Source: an uncultured Clostridia bacterium (GTDB taxonomy: Bacteria > Bacillota_A > Clostridia > TANB77 > CAG-508). Taken from it: 5,334 nt of DNA. The notes below the pieces were generated by a model that had not been told where the DNA came from, made no database searches, and was given only the letters and a program-made list of their open reading frames with translations. Location of the stretch: assembly GCA_944393165.1 (NCBI GenBank), contig CALXZF010000032.1, positions 1 through 5,334 on the forward strand, written 5' to 3'. A program made the position numbers and the translations under genes. This document shows positions 5,306 through 5,334 of this stretch, in pieces (position 1 is the first letter of the stretch; each line of letters opens with the position of its first letter).

Positions 5306-5334
5306 AATAAATTTTCCTTTCTAGGACACTAATT

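Noticed and set aside
1..5334. tRNA, rRNA, CRISPR array, insertion sequence or phage integrase genes
   Set aside because: No cloverleaf, spaced direct repeats, transposase or terminal inverted repeats were seen on either strand.

Overview
The window is AT-rich and every convincing gene lies on the minus strand. Codon use (A/T-ending codons, AGA for Arg, AAT for Asn), strong Shine-Dalgarno sequences, two near-consensus SigA promoters, a class B sortase and an SPKTG cell-wall anchor point to a Gram-positive Firmicute, most likely an uncultured gut-type Clostridia. The theme is the cell surface: four of the six genes encode products that are exported or act at the envelope, and the 155-aa protein is an integral membrane protein.

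Read in the direction of transcription (high to low coordinates), the layout is as follows. A small four-helix membrane protein (5305-4838) comes first. A consensus promoter (4824-4796) then drives a secreted leucine-rich-repeat surface protein with an SPKTG sorting signal (4762-3554), followed by a terminator-like hairpin (3527-3488). Next is a two-gene unit: a class B sortase whose 5' end is interrupted by a one-base frameshift in a poly-A tract (natural start probably 3432, in-frame ATG at 3364), and 17 bases later a membrane-anchored NodB-type polysaccharide deacetylase (2636-1722). A second consensus promoter (1692-1664) follows, with a leader of about 220 nt. The leader holds a possible 15-codon leader ORF, a short antiterminator-like hairpin and a strong intrinsic terminator. 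It leads into a gene for a type IV pilin-like protein with a C-type-lectin-like C-terminus (1434-421). Beyond a promoter at 385-357 lies the start of an unrecognised gene that runs off the left edge.

The most interesting object is the pilin-like gene. Its last ~52 codons (579-421) switch abruptly to G/C-ending codons, are rich in AAC codons, end in an adenine-free GC-rich run and encode the WSSSQ...VRLATTF end of a lectin-like fold. This is what the variable repeat of a diversity-generating retroelement (DGR) target looks like. No template repeat or reverse transcriptase is in the window; if present they should lie past the left edge, downstream of the gene.

A working model, by inference: the sortase and its SPKTG substrate form a wall-anchoring pair, the deacetylase modifies a wall polysaccharide, and the pilin-like protein displays a hypervariable binding face whose transcription is gated by an attenuator-type leader.
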